In this document: piece by piece, positions 33,826-42,335 of the stretch
Numbering within the stretch: the stretch's first letter is position 1
Layout of the letters: each line of letters starts with the position of its first letter
Assembly: GCF_024298825.1 (NCBI RefSeq)
Contig: NZ_CP101153.1
Span: 4,092,001-4,156,000, forward strand
DNA from: Haloglomus salinum
GTDB lineage: Archaea > Halobacteriota > Halobacteria > Halobacteriales > Haloarculaceae
Direction of reading: 5' to 3'
DNA: 64,000 nt
Notes under the pieces: model-generated
What the model saw: only the letters and a program-made list of their open reading frames with translations
The model's database searches: none
What the model was told of the DNA's origin: nothing
Position numbers and translations under genes: made by a program

Positions 33826-34668
33826 TCACGCCCCCCCGCCGTGGTCGACGCCCGGCCGCGACTCGGCGTCCATCCGGCGGAGCGTCGCCCGCGCCTGGGA
33901 CGCATCGTACCCGAACAGCACCCGGTCGCTGTACTCCCCGGCGACGCGGACGGCCTTCGTGAGGTTGTCCAGGTCGACGTTGACGGCGTACAGCTCGACC
34001 GAGAACGGCGTGTCGAGTTCCTCGCACCGGTCGGCCCACGCGGAGGCGAGAATCTCCAGCCAGTAGGTTGTCGAGTACGCCATGTCGTAGATGGGGACGA
34101 CGAACTCGTCGACGTACTCGGCGAGCGCGTCGAGGTCGAGCCCGCTCCGCTCGTACAGGTGGCCGGGGTAGGGGTCGGGATAGACGGTGAGGTAGAGGTC
34201 GCCCGGGACGTGCTCACGCGCCGTGGCGACGAAATCAGTGATGACCTCGGCGCGCCACGCCTCGCGGTCGTCGAAGCCGCTGTCCGCGAACGCCTCGTCA
34301 CAGCGGTCACAGTGGCAGAACTCCCCCCGCGGCCAGCCCACGTCGTCGAGGCGGACATCACCGTTCACGTCCGCACAGTCCTCGATGATGTCGAGCAGGC
34401 CGCGCTTGTAGTCCGCGACGGAGGGGTCGATGTAGTCCCAGTCGAAGTAGTCGCGTTCGCGGGTGGCCTTGCGCCCCTCGGGGTCCTCGGGAACGAGGTC
34501 CGGATTCCCGGTGGCGGCGGCGTTGTCGGCGAAGCAGGATACCATGTTGACCGCCTCGGGTTCCGGCTCGGAGGGTTTGCCGGCGACGGACTTCACCTCG
34601 TAGAACCCGACATCGAACTCCGGCCACTCCAGCTCCTCGGCGTTGCGCGTGACGACCCCGTACTCCAT
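33826..34668 (-). CDS. Glycosidase-fold (GHL-type) protein with Cys cluster
   Basis: The 280-residue protein resembles the TIM-barrel glycoside-hydrolase-like families. The central part has Arg-Leu-Asp-Asp-Val-Gly-Trp-Pro-Arg followed by the cysteine cluster Cys118-His-Cys120-Asp-Arg-Cys123 and Ala-Phe. The same layout (Asp-Asp-x-x-x-Pro then CxCxxC and Phe) is typical of several GHL families. Later barrel strands include Leu-Tyr-Leu-Thr-Val-Tyr-Pro-Asp and Glu-Phe-Val-Val-Pro-Ile-Tyr-Asp-Met. No signal peptide is seen, so it would act in the cell; activity is unproven. Confidence 0.6.
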   Translation of the reverse strand: MEYGVVTRNAEELEWPEFDVGFYEVKSVAGKPSEPEPEAVNMVSCFADNAAATGNPDLVPEDPEGRKATRERDYFDWDYIDPSVADYKRGLLDIIEDCADVNGDVRLDDVGWPRGEFCHCDRCDEAFADSGFDDREAWRAEVITDFVATAREHVPGDLYLTVYPDPYPGHLYERSGLDLDALAEYVDEFVVPIYDMAYSTTYWLEILASAWADRCEELDTPFSVELYAVNVDLDNLTKAVRVAGEYSDRVLFGYDASQARATLRRMDAESRPGVDHGGGA

Positions 34669-34758
34669 ACCCGTCGGTGGCGGGGGCGGACGGTAAGTAG
34701 TGTCGTTCGCCGGCGCGGGCAGGGACCCGGCGCCGGGACCAGTACGGGAGCGTCGGTC

Positions 34759-34827
34759 CTACCGGCGCACGAGGTAGATAGCGACGACTGCGAGCAGGAC
34801 CACCGCGGCAAGTACCTTTTTGGACAT
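34759..34827 (-). CDS. 22-residue single-span membrane miniprotein
   Basis: This frame encodes 22 residues: Met-Ser-Lys-Lys, then a hydrophobic run Val-Leu-Ala-Ala-Val-Val-Leu-Leu-Ala-Val-Val-Ala-Ile-Tyr-Leu-Val, then Arg-Arg and a TAG stop. Positive charges flank a single membrane span. A TATA-like box (minus strand, complement of 34852-34857) lies 27 bases before the ATG, the spacing of leaderless genes. It is too short to be found by usual gene callers. No function is known. Confidence 0.5.
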   Translation of the reverse strand: MSKKVLAAVVLLAVVAIYLVRR

Positions 34828-34851
34828 ACCTGATGGGTCGTCGGGTCGCGA

Positions 34852-34857
34852 CATAAT
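34852..34857 (-). promoter_or_regulatory. TATA-like box for the 22-residue miniprotein
   Basis: GATTAT-type box on the minus strand, 27 bases before ATG 34827. It is the main evidence that the tiny frame is transcribed as a leaderless mRNA. Confidence 0.45.
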
Positions 34858-34941
34858 CCTTGTGGAGGACCCACTCACCGGGCACGCCGAACTCGTCGGT
34901 CGCCCGCGTCCCTTTTCAGGCCGAGCGATGTATCGCCGCCC

Positions 34942-35430
34942 ATGAGCAGTGCCAACCGGAGCGACGTGCCACCGGAGACGGTCGGCGTCTCACTCGAACC
35001 TGAGGGCGTCGAGGTGACCTACACCGACGGGCGGTCGGTGTTCTACCACGGCGTCCCGGAGCGGGCCGAGGAGCGGGTCGTCTCCGCCCCCGGCAAGGAG
35101 GTCCACGTCCTCGTCACCGACCCGACGGAGACGGAGGGCGTCATCGTGTACGTCAACGACCGGAAGACCGACGACGAGATCCTCGAGTCGACCGGCGTGG
35201 GGCGGGTCATCCTCGAACGCGGCGAGACCGACTCCATCTTCCCGGGCGTCGAGGCCACCAACAAGGGCTACCGTGTCGAGGTGGCGGCCGACCCCGAACA
35301 GGCCCGCGGCCGCGTGTTCGTCTTCGTCGAGGACGAACTCTCCGAGCAGGCCTACGAGATCGTCGCCCCCGAGGAGGACGCCGATGGTGCCGACGAGTCA
35401 TCCAGCGATGAGGACGACGGGGCCGCCTGA
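34942..35430 (+). CDS. DUF5796-family haloarchaeal protein
   Basis: The 162-residue acidic protein has the family opening Val-Gly-Val-Ser-Leu-Glu-Pro-Glu-Gly-Val-Glu-Val-x-Tyr-x-Asp-Gly-Arg and a conserved middle, ending in a long Asp/Glu/Ser tail. DUF5796 is found only in haloarchaea and has no known function. Its last base overlaps the next gene (TGATG), so the two are translationally linked. Confidence 0.8.
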   Translation: MSSANRSDVPPETVGVSLEPEGVEVTYTDGRSVFYHGVPERAEERVVSAPGKEVHVLVTDPTETEGVIVYVNDRKTDDEILESTGVGRVILERGETDSIFPGVEATNKGYRVEVAADPEQARGRVFVFVEDELSEQAYEIVAPEEDADGADESSSDEDDGAA

Positions 35431-35672
35431 TGCCACTCAAGAAACGCTGGGAGCCCCTCGAACGGGGGACCATCGGCAAGGTCCCGGACCGGTACGGGGT
35501 GTACGAGCTCGGCGACGAGGACGGGACGGTCGTCGCCGTCGACTACGGTCCGCTCCGCGACGAACTGAAGGAGATTCTCGCCTACCGTGACGCCCCGAAG
35601 GTCCGCTGGGAGGCCTGTCAGAACCGTGAGCACGCCGAACGGCTGGCCGAGGAGCACCGCGAACGGCTGTGA
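35430..35672 (+). CDS. Small DUF7508-like protein resembling a degenerate GIY-YIG domain
   Basis: An 80-residue protein with Tyr-Gly-Val-Tyr-Glu-Leu-Gly-Asp-Glu-Asp-Gly, then Ala-Val-Asp-Tyr-Gly-Pro-Leu-Arg-Asp-Glu-Leu, then a late Glu-Ala-x-x-Asn-x-x-Glu-His-Ala-Glu-Arg-Leu-Ala-Glu-Glu. The layout mirrors GIY-YIG nucleases: a first beta strand ending in Val-Tyr, a second strand ending in Tyr-Gly, an Arg in the following helix and a late Glu. The match is by eye and the catalytic first motif is altered. It starts at ATG 35430 inside the DUF5796 stop. Confidence 0.6.
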   Translation: MPLKKRWEPLERGTIGKVPDRYGVYELGDEDGTVVAVDYGPLRDELKEILAYRDAPKVRWEACQNREHAERLAEEHRERL

Positions 35673-36095
35673 CCGAAGTCCCCGCGACAGCCCGACGCAT
35701 TGCGCCAGGGCTGTGAGAAGGGTGACCGAGGCATGGATGAGAAGCACTGTATTACGGTCATAATCAACCATCTGACTACATTCAGCCCCTATTCAGAATA
35801 TATTCGATAAAACCAGGCCTTCGGATGGAAATGGGACGTTAACGGAGACGGGCGCGCCGCTCCGTGACACAGACAACAGACGCCGCTCCGTGACACGTAT
35901 ACCAGTTCTCGCATCCGCGCGAGCAGGGCGGGACTCCGTCCCGCTTGCAGTCGGACGTAGTCCGACGACGAAGCGAGCGCGGTTCACCGCCACGGAGGTC
36001 GCCGAAGGCGACCGGAGTGGCGGCTTTTTTGGTGCAGATTTTTTGGCCGAGTGGTTCCGCGCCTCCGGCGCAGAACCCGAACCGGAAAAAGCTCC
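35673..36095. other. Intergenic region between converging genes, rich in palindromes
   Basis: The left third is AT-rich with no clear feature. From 35855 the same 16-base run CGCCGCTCCGTGACAC occurs twice, 27 bases apart. From 35925 to 36023 follow three nearly perfect inverted repeats with three-base loops (near 35928-35950, 35948-35972 and 35986-36023), and then the structured 3' element of the KaiC-like gene. An open frame (35890-36099) crosses the whole array but looks like a by-product of the palindromes. Confidence 0.5.
36023..36094 (-). terminator. Structured 3' element, copy C (minus strand)
   Basis: Read on the minus strand, the order is GAGCTTTTT, spacer, TTCGGGTT, a hairpin (complement of 36053-36077, arms GGTTC-GCGCC and GGCGC-GAACC), ACCACTCGG, a CAAAAAA run, and a second A-run. 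It begins one base after the stop codon of the KaiC-like ATPase. The flanks match the elements downstream of the acyl-CoA ligase and FKBP genes, while the stem sequence differs. Confidence 0.6.
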
Positions 36096-36995
36096 CTAGA
36101 AGATATTCGCCTGCTGGTACACCGAGATGCCGTCGCTGGTGATCTCGTAGGGCTTGGTCTCGCGGGAGTGGTTGGCGTTCCGGATCTTCTGGATCTCGAC
36201 GGCCAGGCGGGTCTCTCGGAACTCCGAGCGGACGTACTGGAGGACGAACACGCCGTCGGTGAGGTACTCGATGATGCCGTGGCGTGAGGCGTAGGGGTTG
36301 TTCTGGTCGGCCTCGGAGGTAACCATCGTCGTGACGCCGGCGCTCTTGAGCGCCTTGGTGAAGTCGAACACCTCCGTCCGGCGGTCGGGCTGGTTGTCGT
36401 ACATCATCTCGAGCAGTGAGACCGAGTCCAGCACCAGCCGTTCGGCCTCGAACTCGTCGATGAGCCGGGGCAGGTCGCTCCGGATGGAGGCCAGCGAGTT
36501 GGCCATCTCGACCGGGTCGAGGTCGATGATAGCGAGCTGGTCGTTCTCGAGGTACTCGTCGAACCCCCAGCCCTTCTCGGTTGCCGCCTCGACGATGGCC
36601 TCGCGGGACTCCTCGAGGGTGATGTAGACGGTGCGCTCGCCCTCCTCGAGGCCCTTCTGGAGGAACTGGAGGCCGAACGTCGTCTTCCCGGTCCCGGCCG
36701 AGCCGATGACGACCAGTAGCGACCGCTCCGGGACGCCACCCTGGATCATGTCGTCGAGGCCGGTGATTCCGAGGTCGATCCGCGGGATGTCGGACTCGAA
36801 CTCCTCGTCGAAGCCCGAGGAGCCGCCCCCCTCGAACGCCGAGGCGAAGTCCTCCTCGAACAGTTCGTCGCCCTCACCCCCTGGAGGACCACCACCCATC
36901 CCGCCGCCGCCAGCATCCGGGGCACCGCCCTCGCCGAAGGAGGCGTCCTCGTCGAGTCCGCTCTCGAACCAGTCGTCGTCCCCCTCGTCGCTCAC
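36096..36995 (-). CDS. KaiC-like RecA-superfamily ATPase
   Basis: A 299-residue single-domain KaiC/RAD55 ATPase. The N-terminus (about 65 residues) is Gly- and Asp/Glu-rich and likely disordered. Walker A Gly-Ser-Ala-Gly-Thr-Gly-Lys-Thr-Thr is at 98-106 and a Walker B Leu-Val-Leu-Asp-Ser strand near 190. Relatives act in signalling and clock-like switches; the archaeal role is not fixed. GTG 36995 is the start. It is divergent from NAD kinase. A structured 3' element begins directly after its stop. Confidence 0.85.
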   Translation of the reverse strand: MSDEGDDDWFESGLDEDASFGEGGAPDAGGGGMGGGPPGGEGDELFEEDFASAFEGGGSSGFDEEFESDIPRIDLGITGLDDMIQGGVPERSLLVVIGSAGTGKTTFGLQFLQKGLEEGERTVYITLEESREAIVEAATEKGWGFDEYLENDQLAIIDLDPVEMANSLASIRSDLPRLIDEFEAERLVLDSVSLLEMMYDNQPDRRTEVFDFTKALKSAGVTTMVTSEADQNNPYASRHGIIEYLTDGVFVLQYVRSEFRETRLAVEIQKIRNANHSRETKPYEITSDGISVYQQANIF

Positions 36996-37181
36996 GGCCC
37001 CACCTCTCCGTCAGCGCGATCGTTCATGCGGTCGGGTTGGATGTGGTAACTGATTAACTTTGCCCGCCCAGCGGCCAGCGGGCCTCGGACTCGACCGCCA
37101 CCGAGAGCCGCGTCCCGACGACCACCGGCCGCCGGGTCGCTCCCGCGGGGTTCTTGACGGCGGGGGGCGAACGCCCGGCCG

Positions 37182-38006
37182 ATGCATCTCGGCATCGTGG
37201 CGCAGCGCGACAACCCCCGGGCCGTAGAGCTGGCAGAGCGCATCCGGGGTGCGGTTCCGGAGGCGCGCATCGCGCTCGACGAGACGACTGCCGAGGCCGT
37301 CGAAGAGCCCGACATCGGCGTGCCGGTCGACCGGATGTCGGCCTGCGACCTCGTCGTGAGTATCGGCGGCGACGGGACCTTCCTGTTCGCGGCTCGCGGC
37401 GCCGACACGACGCCGATGATGGGCGTCAATCTCGGCGAGGTCGGCTTCCTCAACGCCGTTCCACCCGAGGAGGCTGTCGATGCCGTGCGGGGTGTGGTCT
37501 CCGAGATTCGTGGGCGGGGCGAGCCGTCCGTCTACGAACTCCCCCGCGTCGTCGCCGAGAACGACGACTGGGCGCTCTCGCCGGCACTCAACGAGATCGC
37601 GGTGATGGGTCCCCAGCGAGGCCGGGCGAACGGTATCGGCCTCGAGATCCGGGTCGATGGGTCACTGTACGCCGGGAGCCGGGCCGACGGCGCCCTCGTC
37701 GCCACGCCCGCCGGAAGTACGGCGTACAACCTCAGCGAGGACGGCCCGCTGGTCCATCCGGGGACCGACGCGCTCGTCCTGACGGAGATGTGTGCGCGCT
37801 CGCCGATGCCGTCGCTGGTACTGGGGCCCGGCAGCGACGTGACGATCAGGGTCGAGGAGGCCGACCACGCCATCGTCGTTGCCGACGGGCGGCGCTCCGA
37901 GGAGGTGACGCCACCCACGCAGATCGCCGTGCGTCGCGCCGACGAGCCGCTCCGGGTCGCGGGGCCGCCGCTGGATTTCTTCGCCGCGCTGGGCAAGCTG
38001 GACTGA
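37182..38006 (+). CDS. nadK: NAD kinase
   Basis: The 274-residue enzyme phosphorylates NAD to NADP. The hallmark Gly-Gly-Asp-Gly-Thr is at residues 62-66, followed by Gly-Val-Asn-Leu-Gly-Glu-Val-Gly-Phe-Leu and the Thr-Pro-Ala-Gly-Ser-Thr-Ala-Tyr motif. The full length is normal for archaeal NadK. It stands alone and is read away from the KaiC-like gene. Confidence 0.93.
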   Translation: MHLGIVAQRDNPRAVELAERIRGAVPEARIALDETTAEAVEEPDIGVPVDRMSACDLVVSIGGDGTFLFAARGADTTPMMGVNLGEVGFLNAVPPEEAVDAVRGVVSEIRGRGEPSVYELPRVVAENDDWALSPALNEIAVMGPQRGRANGIGLEIRVDGSLYAGSRADGALVATPAGSTAYNLSEDGPLVHPGTDALVLTEMCARSPMPSLVLGPGSDVTIRVEEADHAIVVADGRRSEEVTPPTQIAVRRADEPLRVAGPPLDFFAALGKLD

Positions 38007-38102
38007 CGCGCCGTTCAGCCCGTGGAAACCACCGGACGGTATCGAGATAGCCAGTCTCCGGTGTCGTAAGTGCTAACAGCGTCGCGGCCCTCCTTCGGCG
38101 TA

Positions 38103-39038
38103 ATGAGTGAGCAACTCCCGGACGTGCAGGCCTCGCGTCCGGAGGTGAGCGTCGGCCTGAACCGGGTGGGTGTGACGGGTGTCGAGAAGCTCGTCAAACT
38201 CGACCGCGACGAGCGCCGGCCCATCGTCCTGATGGCGGAGTTCGAGGTGTACGTCGACCTTCCGAAGTGGCGCAAGGGCATCGACATGAGCCGGAACATG
38301 GAGGTCGTCGACGAGATCATCGAGGAGGCGCTGGAAGACCGGCACGTCCGGATCGAGGACCTCTGTGGCGACGTGGCCGAGCGCCTGCTCGACAAGCACG
38401 ACTACACCTCCCGCGCAGAGGTGACCATGGACGCCGAGTACGTCCAGCGCGAGGAGACCCCCGAGAGCGACCGCCCGACGCAGTTCACCGCCGACATCCA
38501 CGCCTCCGCCACCGCCAACGGCGGCGGCACCCACGAGGAGGTCGGCACTACGGTGACGGGGATGACGGTCTGTCCCTGCTCACAGGGGATGAGCGAGGCC
38601 CGCGCCCGCGAGACGCTCGCGGACCTCGGCGTCGAGGACGAGGTCGTCGAGTCGTTCCTCGACGAGGTGCCCCAGCCGGGCCACTCCCAGCGCGGGCACG
38701 CCACGCTGAAGGTCCGGAGCAAGGGCTCGCCGGACGTCGACCTCGAGGACCTCATCGACGTGGCCCGTGACTCGATGTCCGCACGCATCTACAACATGGC
38801 CAAGCGCCCGGACGAGGACCACATGACGTACCACTCGCACGCGAACGCGAAGTTCGTCGAGGACTGCGTGCGCTCGCTCGCCGAGGGAACCGTCGAGCGC
38901 TTCGATCTCCCCGACGACGCCATCGTGACGATGAAGCAGTCCAACGACGAGTCCATCCACCAGCACAACGCCCACGCAGAACGCGTCGCCGAGTTCGGGC
39001 AGCTGAAGGACGAGCTGAACGGGAGTCTGGACGACTGA
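38103..39038 (+). CDS. mptA: GTP cyclohydrolase MptA (type IB family)
   Basis: The 311-residue enzyme belongs to the GTP cyclohydrolase IB/MptA group, which makes the first pterin intermediate for the archaeal tetrahydrofolate or tetrahydromethanopterin route. Family marks are the early [11 protein letters not shown], the core Thr-Val-Cys-Pro-Cys-Ser-Gln-Gly-Met with paired cysteines near the metal site, and the late Glu-Ser-Ile-His-Gln-His-Asn-Ala-His. ATG 38103 gives the family N-terminus. It converges on the SAM synthetase gene with a 30-base gap. Confidence 0.92.
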   Translation: MSEQLPDVQASRPEVSVGLNRVGVTGVEKLVKLDRDERRPIVLMAEFEVYVDLPKWRKGIDMSRNMEVVDEIIEEALEDRHVRIEDLCGDVAERLLDKHDYTSRAEVTMDAEYVQREETPESDRPTQFTADIHASATANGGGTHEEVGTTVTGMTVCPCSQGMSEARARETLADLGVEDEVVESFLDEVPQPGHSQRGHATLKVRSKGSPDVDLEDLIDVARDSMSARIYNMAKRPDEDHMTYHSHANAKFVEDCVRSLAEGTVERFDLPDDAIVTMKQSNDESIHQHNAHAERVAEFGQLKDELNGSLDD

Positions 39039-39068
39039 ATCGTCCCCTTTCCTGCAAGAGCGACGACC

Positions 39069-40274
39069 CTAGAACGTCGTCAGCTCGCCCGCGATGACGC
39101 GCTCGGTGATGCTCGTCACGTCGGCGAGTTCGCGGTCGATGATGCGGCTCACCTCGTCCTCGATATCACCGACGGAGACGCCGTCCTCGGTGACGAGCGA
39201 TGCGTCGGCCACGTGGGGGTCGTCGATGGGCTCGCCGATCTGGCTGAGCAGGCGGATGCGGATCTCCCGGATGCCGTCCACCTCGGCGACGACGCTCTCG
39301 GCGATCTGGGTCGAGAGGAGGTTGTAGATCTTGCCGATGTGGTTGACGGGGTTCTTCCCGGAGGTGGCCTCCATGCTCATCGAGCGGTTCGGGGTGATGA
39401 GACCGTTGGCGCGGTTGCCACGGCCGACGGAACCGTCGTCGCCCTGCTCGGCCGAGGTACCGGTCGTGGTGAGGTAGATGGAGCCCTCGTCGTAGTCGTC
39501 GGCGGTGTTGACGTGGACGCGGACCTCGCGGTCGGTGATGTCGGCGGCGAGGTCGCTGACGAACTCGCGGATGCCGGCGACGGCGTCGTCGTAGTCGTCG
39601 TAGCCCTCGACGTAGCTGTCGATGATGGCGACCGCGACCGTCACGTCGATGTGGTCGCCCTCACGCTTGCCCATCACCTTGATGTCGGGGCCGACGACGG
39701 GGTGCTCGTCGGCGTAGTGGCCGTTGAGCTGGCGCTCGGTCTCCAGCACGACCTGCTCGGTCTCGGTGAGCGGCGCGTGGCCCACGCCGAACGAGGTGTC
39801 GTTGGCCATCGGAATCCGTCGCCCTTCGTCGTCGAAGACGTCCTGCAGGTCGCCGCTCCCTTCGCCCAGCTTGATGTCGACGACGACGTCCGTCCCGAAG
39901 TCCAGTTCGGGGAAGTTCTCGGCGAGGTACTCGCGGGCAGCCCGGAGCGCGATGGTCTCGGCGGGGATCCGCTGGCCGTCGTACTTCTTCGTGGCGCGGC
40001 CGGTGATGAGGAGATAGATCGGTTCCAGCACCTCGCCACCACCGAAGGTCGGCGCCGCGCTTCCGGCCACGAGCTGCGTCTCGTCGGTGTTGTAGTGGAG
40101 AACCTCACCGAACCGCTCGAGATAGGTCCGTGCCAGCGCTTTCGAGACGGCCTCGGCGATCCCGTCACAGATGGAGTCGGGATGGCCGAGCCCCTTCCGT
40201 TCGACGATCTCCACCTCCTGGTCCTCGACTGCACGGCCCACGACGGGCTCTACGCGGATGTTCCGGTCGGTCAT
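39069..40274 (-). CDS. mat: Archaeal S-adenosylmethionine synthetase
   Basis: The 401-residue protein is the archaeal-type MAT, which makes S-adenosylmethionine from methionine and ATP. It has [13 protein letters not shown] near the N-terminus and [14 protein letters not shown] in the middle. I prefer ATG 40274 over the in-frame ATG at 40301: the TTATAT box (complement of 40300-40306) overlaps the upstream ATG and lies about 29 bases before 40274, which gives the usual Met-Thr-Asp-Arg-Asn-Ile start. Confidence 0.93.
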   Translation of the reverse strand: MTDRNIRVEPVVGRAVEDQEVEIVERKGLGHPDSICDGIAEAVSKALARTYLERFGEVLHYNTDETQLVAGSAAPTFGGGEVLEPIYLLITGRATKKYDGQRIPAETIALRAAREYLAENFPELDFGTDVVVDIKLGEGSGDLQDVFDDEGRRIPMANDTSFGVGHAPLTETEQVVLETERQLNGHYADEHPVVGPDIKVMGKREGDHIDVTVAVAIIDSYVEGYDDYDDAVAGIREFVSDLAADITDREVRVHVNTADDYDEGSIYLTTTGTSAEQGDDGSVGRGNRANGLITPNRSMSMEATSGKNPVNHIGKIYNLLSTQIAESVVAEVDGIREIRIRLLSQIGEPIDDPHVADASLVTEDGVSVGDIEDEVSRIIDRELADVTSITERVIAGELTTF

Positions 40275-40364
40275 TACCAGCAGTTTCGCTGGCGCGGACA
40301 TATAACCTACGGAAACACCAGCATCAGAATTAATAACTGGGGTGCATAAACCGAGCCGCGACCG

Positions 40365-40964
40365 CTATCCGTCGGCGAGCAGCAGGCCGAGATACGACGT
40401 GCGTATCTGCTCGCCCGGGTCGAGCCCGAGGTCAGCCATCACGGCGATGGCCCCCTCACGGGCCGCTTCGACGGCCTCGGCCTCGGCCTCGGCCTCGACC
40501 TCGACGAACTCGCCCAGTCCGTCGACCCGGTCCAGCGTCACCGTGTACCCCTCGTACCGGAAGAATCGGCGGTGCTTCTCGACGGTGGCCGCCGGCTCGA
40601 AGCCCAGCCCCGAGAGGATAGCCATCGCCTCGTCGTCGTCCAGCACCTCGGTCTCGTGTTCCCGGCGGGTCTTCGACTCGGCCTCGACGAGCGGGCCCTT
40701 GTAGGTGAGCTTCGTCACCGTCTCCCCGTCCACGTCGGGCACGGCGCCCCCGCCGCCCTCGTCGCGCTCACCGCCCGCTCCGCCCTCGGCCGGCCGCTCC
40801 CGCCGGAGCCGCAGGGCTTCGTCGGTGCTGGCGAAGTCGCGGTGGGGGGCGTCGTAGTAGGTATCGACCTGCGTGACGCCACCGGCGTCCGTCGCCTCCA
40901 CCTCGGCCAGTCGCTCCCGGACTCGGTCGTGGTCGGCCCGGACCTTGAGTTCGACCTCGTACAT
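40365..40964 (-). CDS. cyaB: CYTH-domain (class IV adenylate cyclase-like) protein
   Basis: The 199-residue protein has the CYTH signature: Glu-Val-Glu-Leu-Lys-Val-Arg at the start (the ExExK motif), Tyr-Tyr-Asp-Ala-Pro, then Leu-Arg-Leu-Arg-Arg-Glu-Arg. Lys-Leu-Thr-Tyr-Lys-Gly-Pro and the late Glu-Val-Glu-Ala-Glu follow. An insertion rich in Gly and Glu interrupts the first half. CYTH proteins bind triphosphates and include adenylate cyclase IV and thiamine or inorganic triphosphatases; the archaeal substrate is open. It is divergent from the FKBP gene. Confidence 0.85.
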   Translation of the reverse strand: MYEVELKVRADHDRVRERLAEVEATDAGGVTQVDTYYDAPHRDFASTDEALRLRRERPAEGGAGGERDEGGGGAVPDVDGETVTKLTYKGPLVEAESKTRREHETEVLDDDEAMAILSGLGFEPAATVEKHRRFFRYEGYTVTLDRVDGLGEFVEVEAEAEAEAVEAAREGAIAVMADLGLDPGEQIRTSYLGLLLADG

Positions 40965-41082
40965 GGGCGCTGGGAGGCGGCGCGGTGGCAAAAACACCCG
41001 GATGCGACCGCCCCGGTCGCGGAAATGCGGTTTGTAGGCCCGAAACGTGACCGTTAAGGATGCGTCGGGAGTCGGTCGTGCT

Positions 41083-42078
41083 ATGAGCGAGGAATCCGAC
41101 GAGGACGTCGAAGAGACAGAAGCGGAGACCGAAGAGGAAGTAGCCGAGCCGGAAGCCGAGTCGGAGGCCGACGAGGAGGAGCCCGAGGGACTCCAGGACG
41201 GGGACTTCGTCCGCATCGACTACACCGCGCGCACGGTCGAGGGCGACCAGCTGGTCGACACCACCGACCCCGAGGTCGCCGAGGAGGAGGGCGTCGCCGA
41301 CCAGGGCACCTTCGAGCCCCGCGTCATCGTGCTCGGCGCCGGCCACCTGTTCGAGTCGGTCGAGGACGACATCATCGGCGGTGAGGCCGGTGACTCCGGG
41401 ACCGTGACCATCCCCGCCGAGGAAGCTTTCGGCGAGTACGACGAGGAGCGCGTCCGCACCGTCTCGGCCGACAAGATCGACGAGGACGACCGCTACCCCG
41501 GCGCCCGCGTCCAGATCGACGGCGAACAGGGCGTCCTCGAGACCATCGTCGGCGGCCGGGCCCGGGTCGACTTCAACCACCCGCTCGCGGGCGAGGAGAT
41601 CGAGTACGACTACGAGATTCTCGAGGAGGTCACCGACCAGCTCGAGCGGGCACAGGGCCTGTTCGGCATGTTCCTCGATATGGAGCTGGAGATGCACCTC
41701 GAGACCGACGAGGTCGAGGAGACCCACGTCGAGGAGCCCGACGAGGACGACGAGGACGCAGAGCCCGAGACGGTCACGGAGACCGTCGAGAAGCTCACCC
41801 TCTACGTCGAGTCCAACCCGCAGCTCTCGATGAACCAGCAGTGGATGATGCAGAAGACCCAGATCGCCCAGGAGATCATCGAGAAGACGGGCATCGACCG
41901 CATCATCGTCCAGGACATCCTCGACGGTTCCGGCGGCATGATGGGCGGCATGGGCGGCATGATGGGCGGCATGGGCGGCGGCGCCCCCGGCGGCGAGGAC
42001 GTCGACGAGGCCGACATCGAGGCCGCGCTGGAGGAAGCGGACATCGACGCCGACGAGATCGCCGAAGAGATCGAATAG
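41083..42078 (+). CDS. Long FKBP-type peptidyl-prolyl isomerase with GGM tail
   Basis: The 331-residue protein starts with an acidic stretch (about 45 residues) and an SlyD-like FKBP domain (about 47-185) containing Phe-Val-Arg-Ile-Asp-Tyr-Thr-Ala and the inserted-flap region. A helical domain follows, then a Gly-Met repeat tail (about 286-303, Gly-Gly-Met-Met-Gly-Gly-Met type) before an acidic C-terminus. It is an isomerase and probably a chaperone. The Gly-Gly-Met tail recalls the C-termini of chaperonins. ATG 41083 was chosen; a GTTAAGG box lies about 30 bases before it. A structured 3' element starts at its stop codon. Confidence 0.85.
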   Translation: MSEESDEDVEETEAETEEEVAEPEAESEADEEEPEGLQDGDFVRIDYTARTVEGDQLVDTTDPEVAEEEGVADQGTFEPRVIVLGAGHLFESVEDDIIGGEAGDSGTVTIPAEEAFGEYDEERVRTVSADKIDEDDRYPGARVQIDGEQGVLETIVGGRARVDFNHPLAGEEIEYDYEILEEVTDQLERAQGLFGMFLDMELEMHLETDEVEETHVEEPDEDDEDAEPETVTETVEKLTLYVESNPQLSMNQQWMMQKTQIAQEIIEKTGIDRIIVQDILDGSGGMMGGMGGMMGGMGGGAPGGEDVDEADIEAALEEADIDADEIAEEIE

Positions 42079-42140
42079 AGCTTTTTTCCGACTCGGGTGG
42101 CCTTCGGCCACCACTCGTCACAAGAAACGTTCACAAAAAG
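42078..42140 (+). terminator. Structured 3' element, copy B
   Basis: The order is GAGCTTTTTT, CCGA, CTCGGG, a perfect 7-bp hairpin GGTGGCC-TTC-GGCCACC (42096-42112), ACTCGTCACAAGAAACGTTC and an A-run. The GAG overlaps the TAG stop codon of the FKBP gene. The flanks match the elements near 8948 and 36094 while the stem is a different sequence. A further palindrome (around 42158-42180, ggcgcgcc repeat) follows. Confidence 0.6.
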
Positions 42141-42335
42141 GCCGCGCCTCGCGACGCTCGGCGCGCCGCAGGCGCGCCGATGCTACATACGGTTTCTGCG
42201 TCACCGAGCCAAGCCTGTTGTCTGCATCACCGAGCGAATCTCATCCTCAAAACCACTCAGCAAGATTCGCTATTCCTGTCAAACCTATATCTGCGGAACA
42301 TACAGAACGAACCACAAATGGCATATATTGGAGTA

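Noticed and set aside
35890-36099. A 69-residue protein across the palindrome region before the KaiC-like gene
   Set aside because: Its residues follow the palindromes and the A/T-rich element; it ends inside the KaiC-like gene on the other strand and has no promoter of its own.
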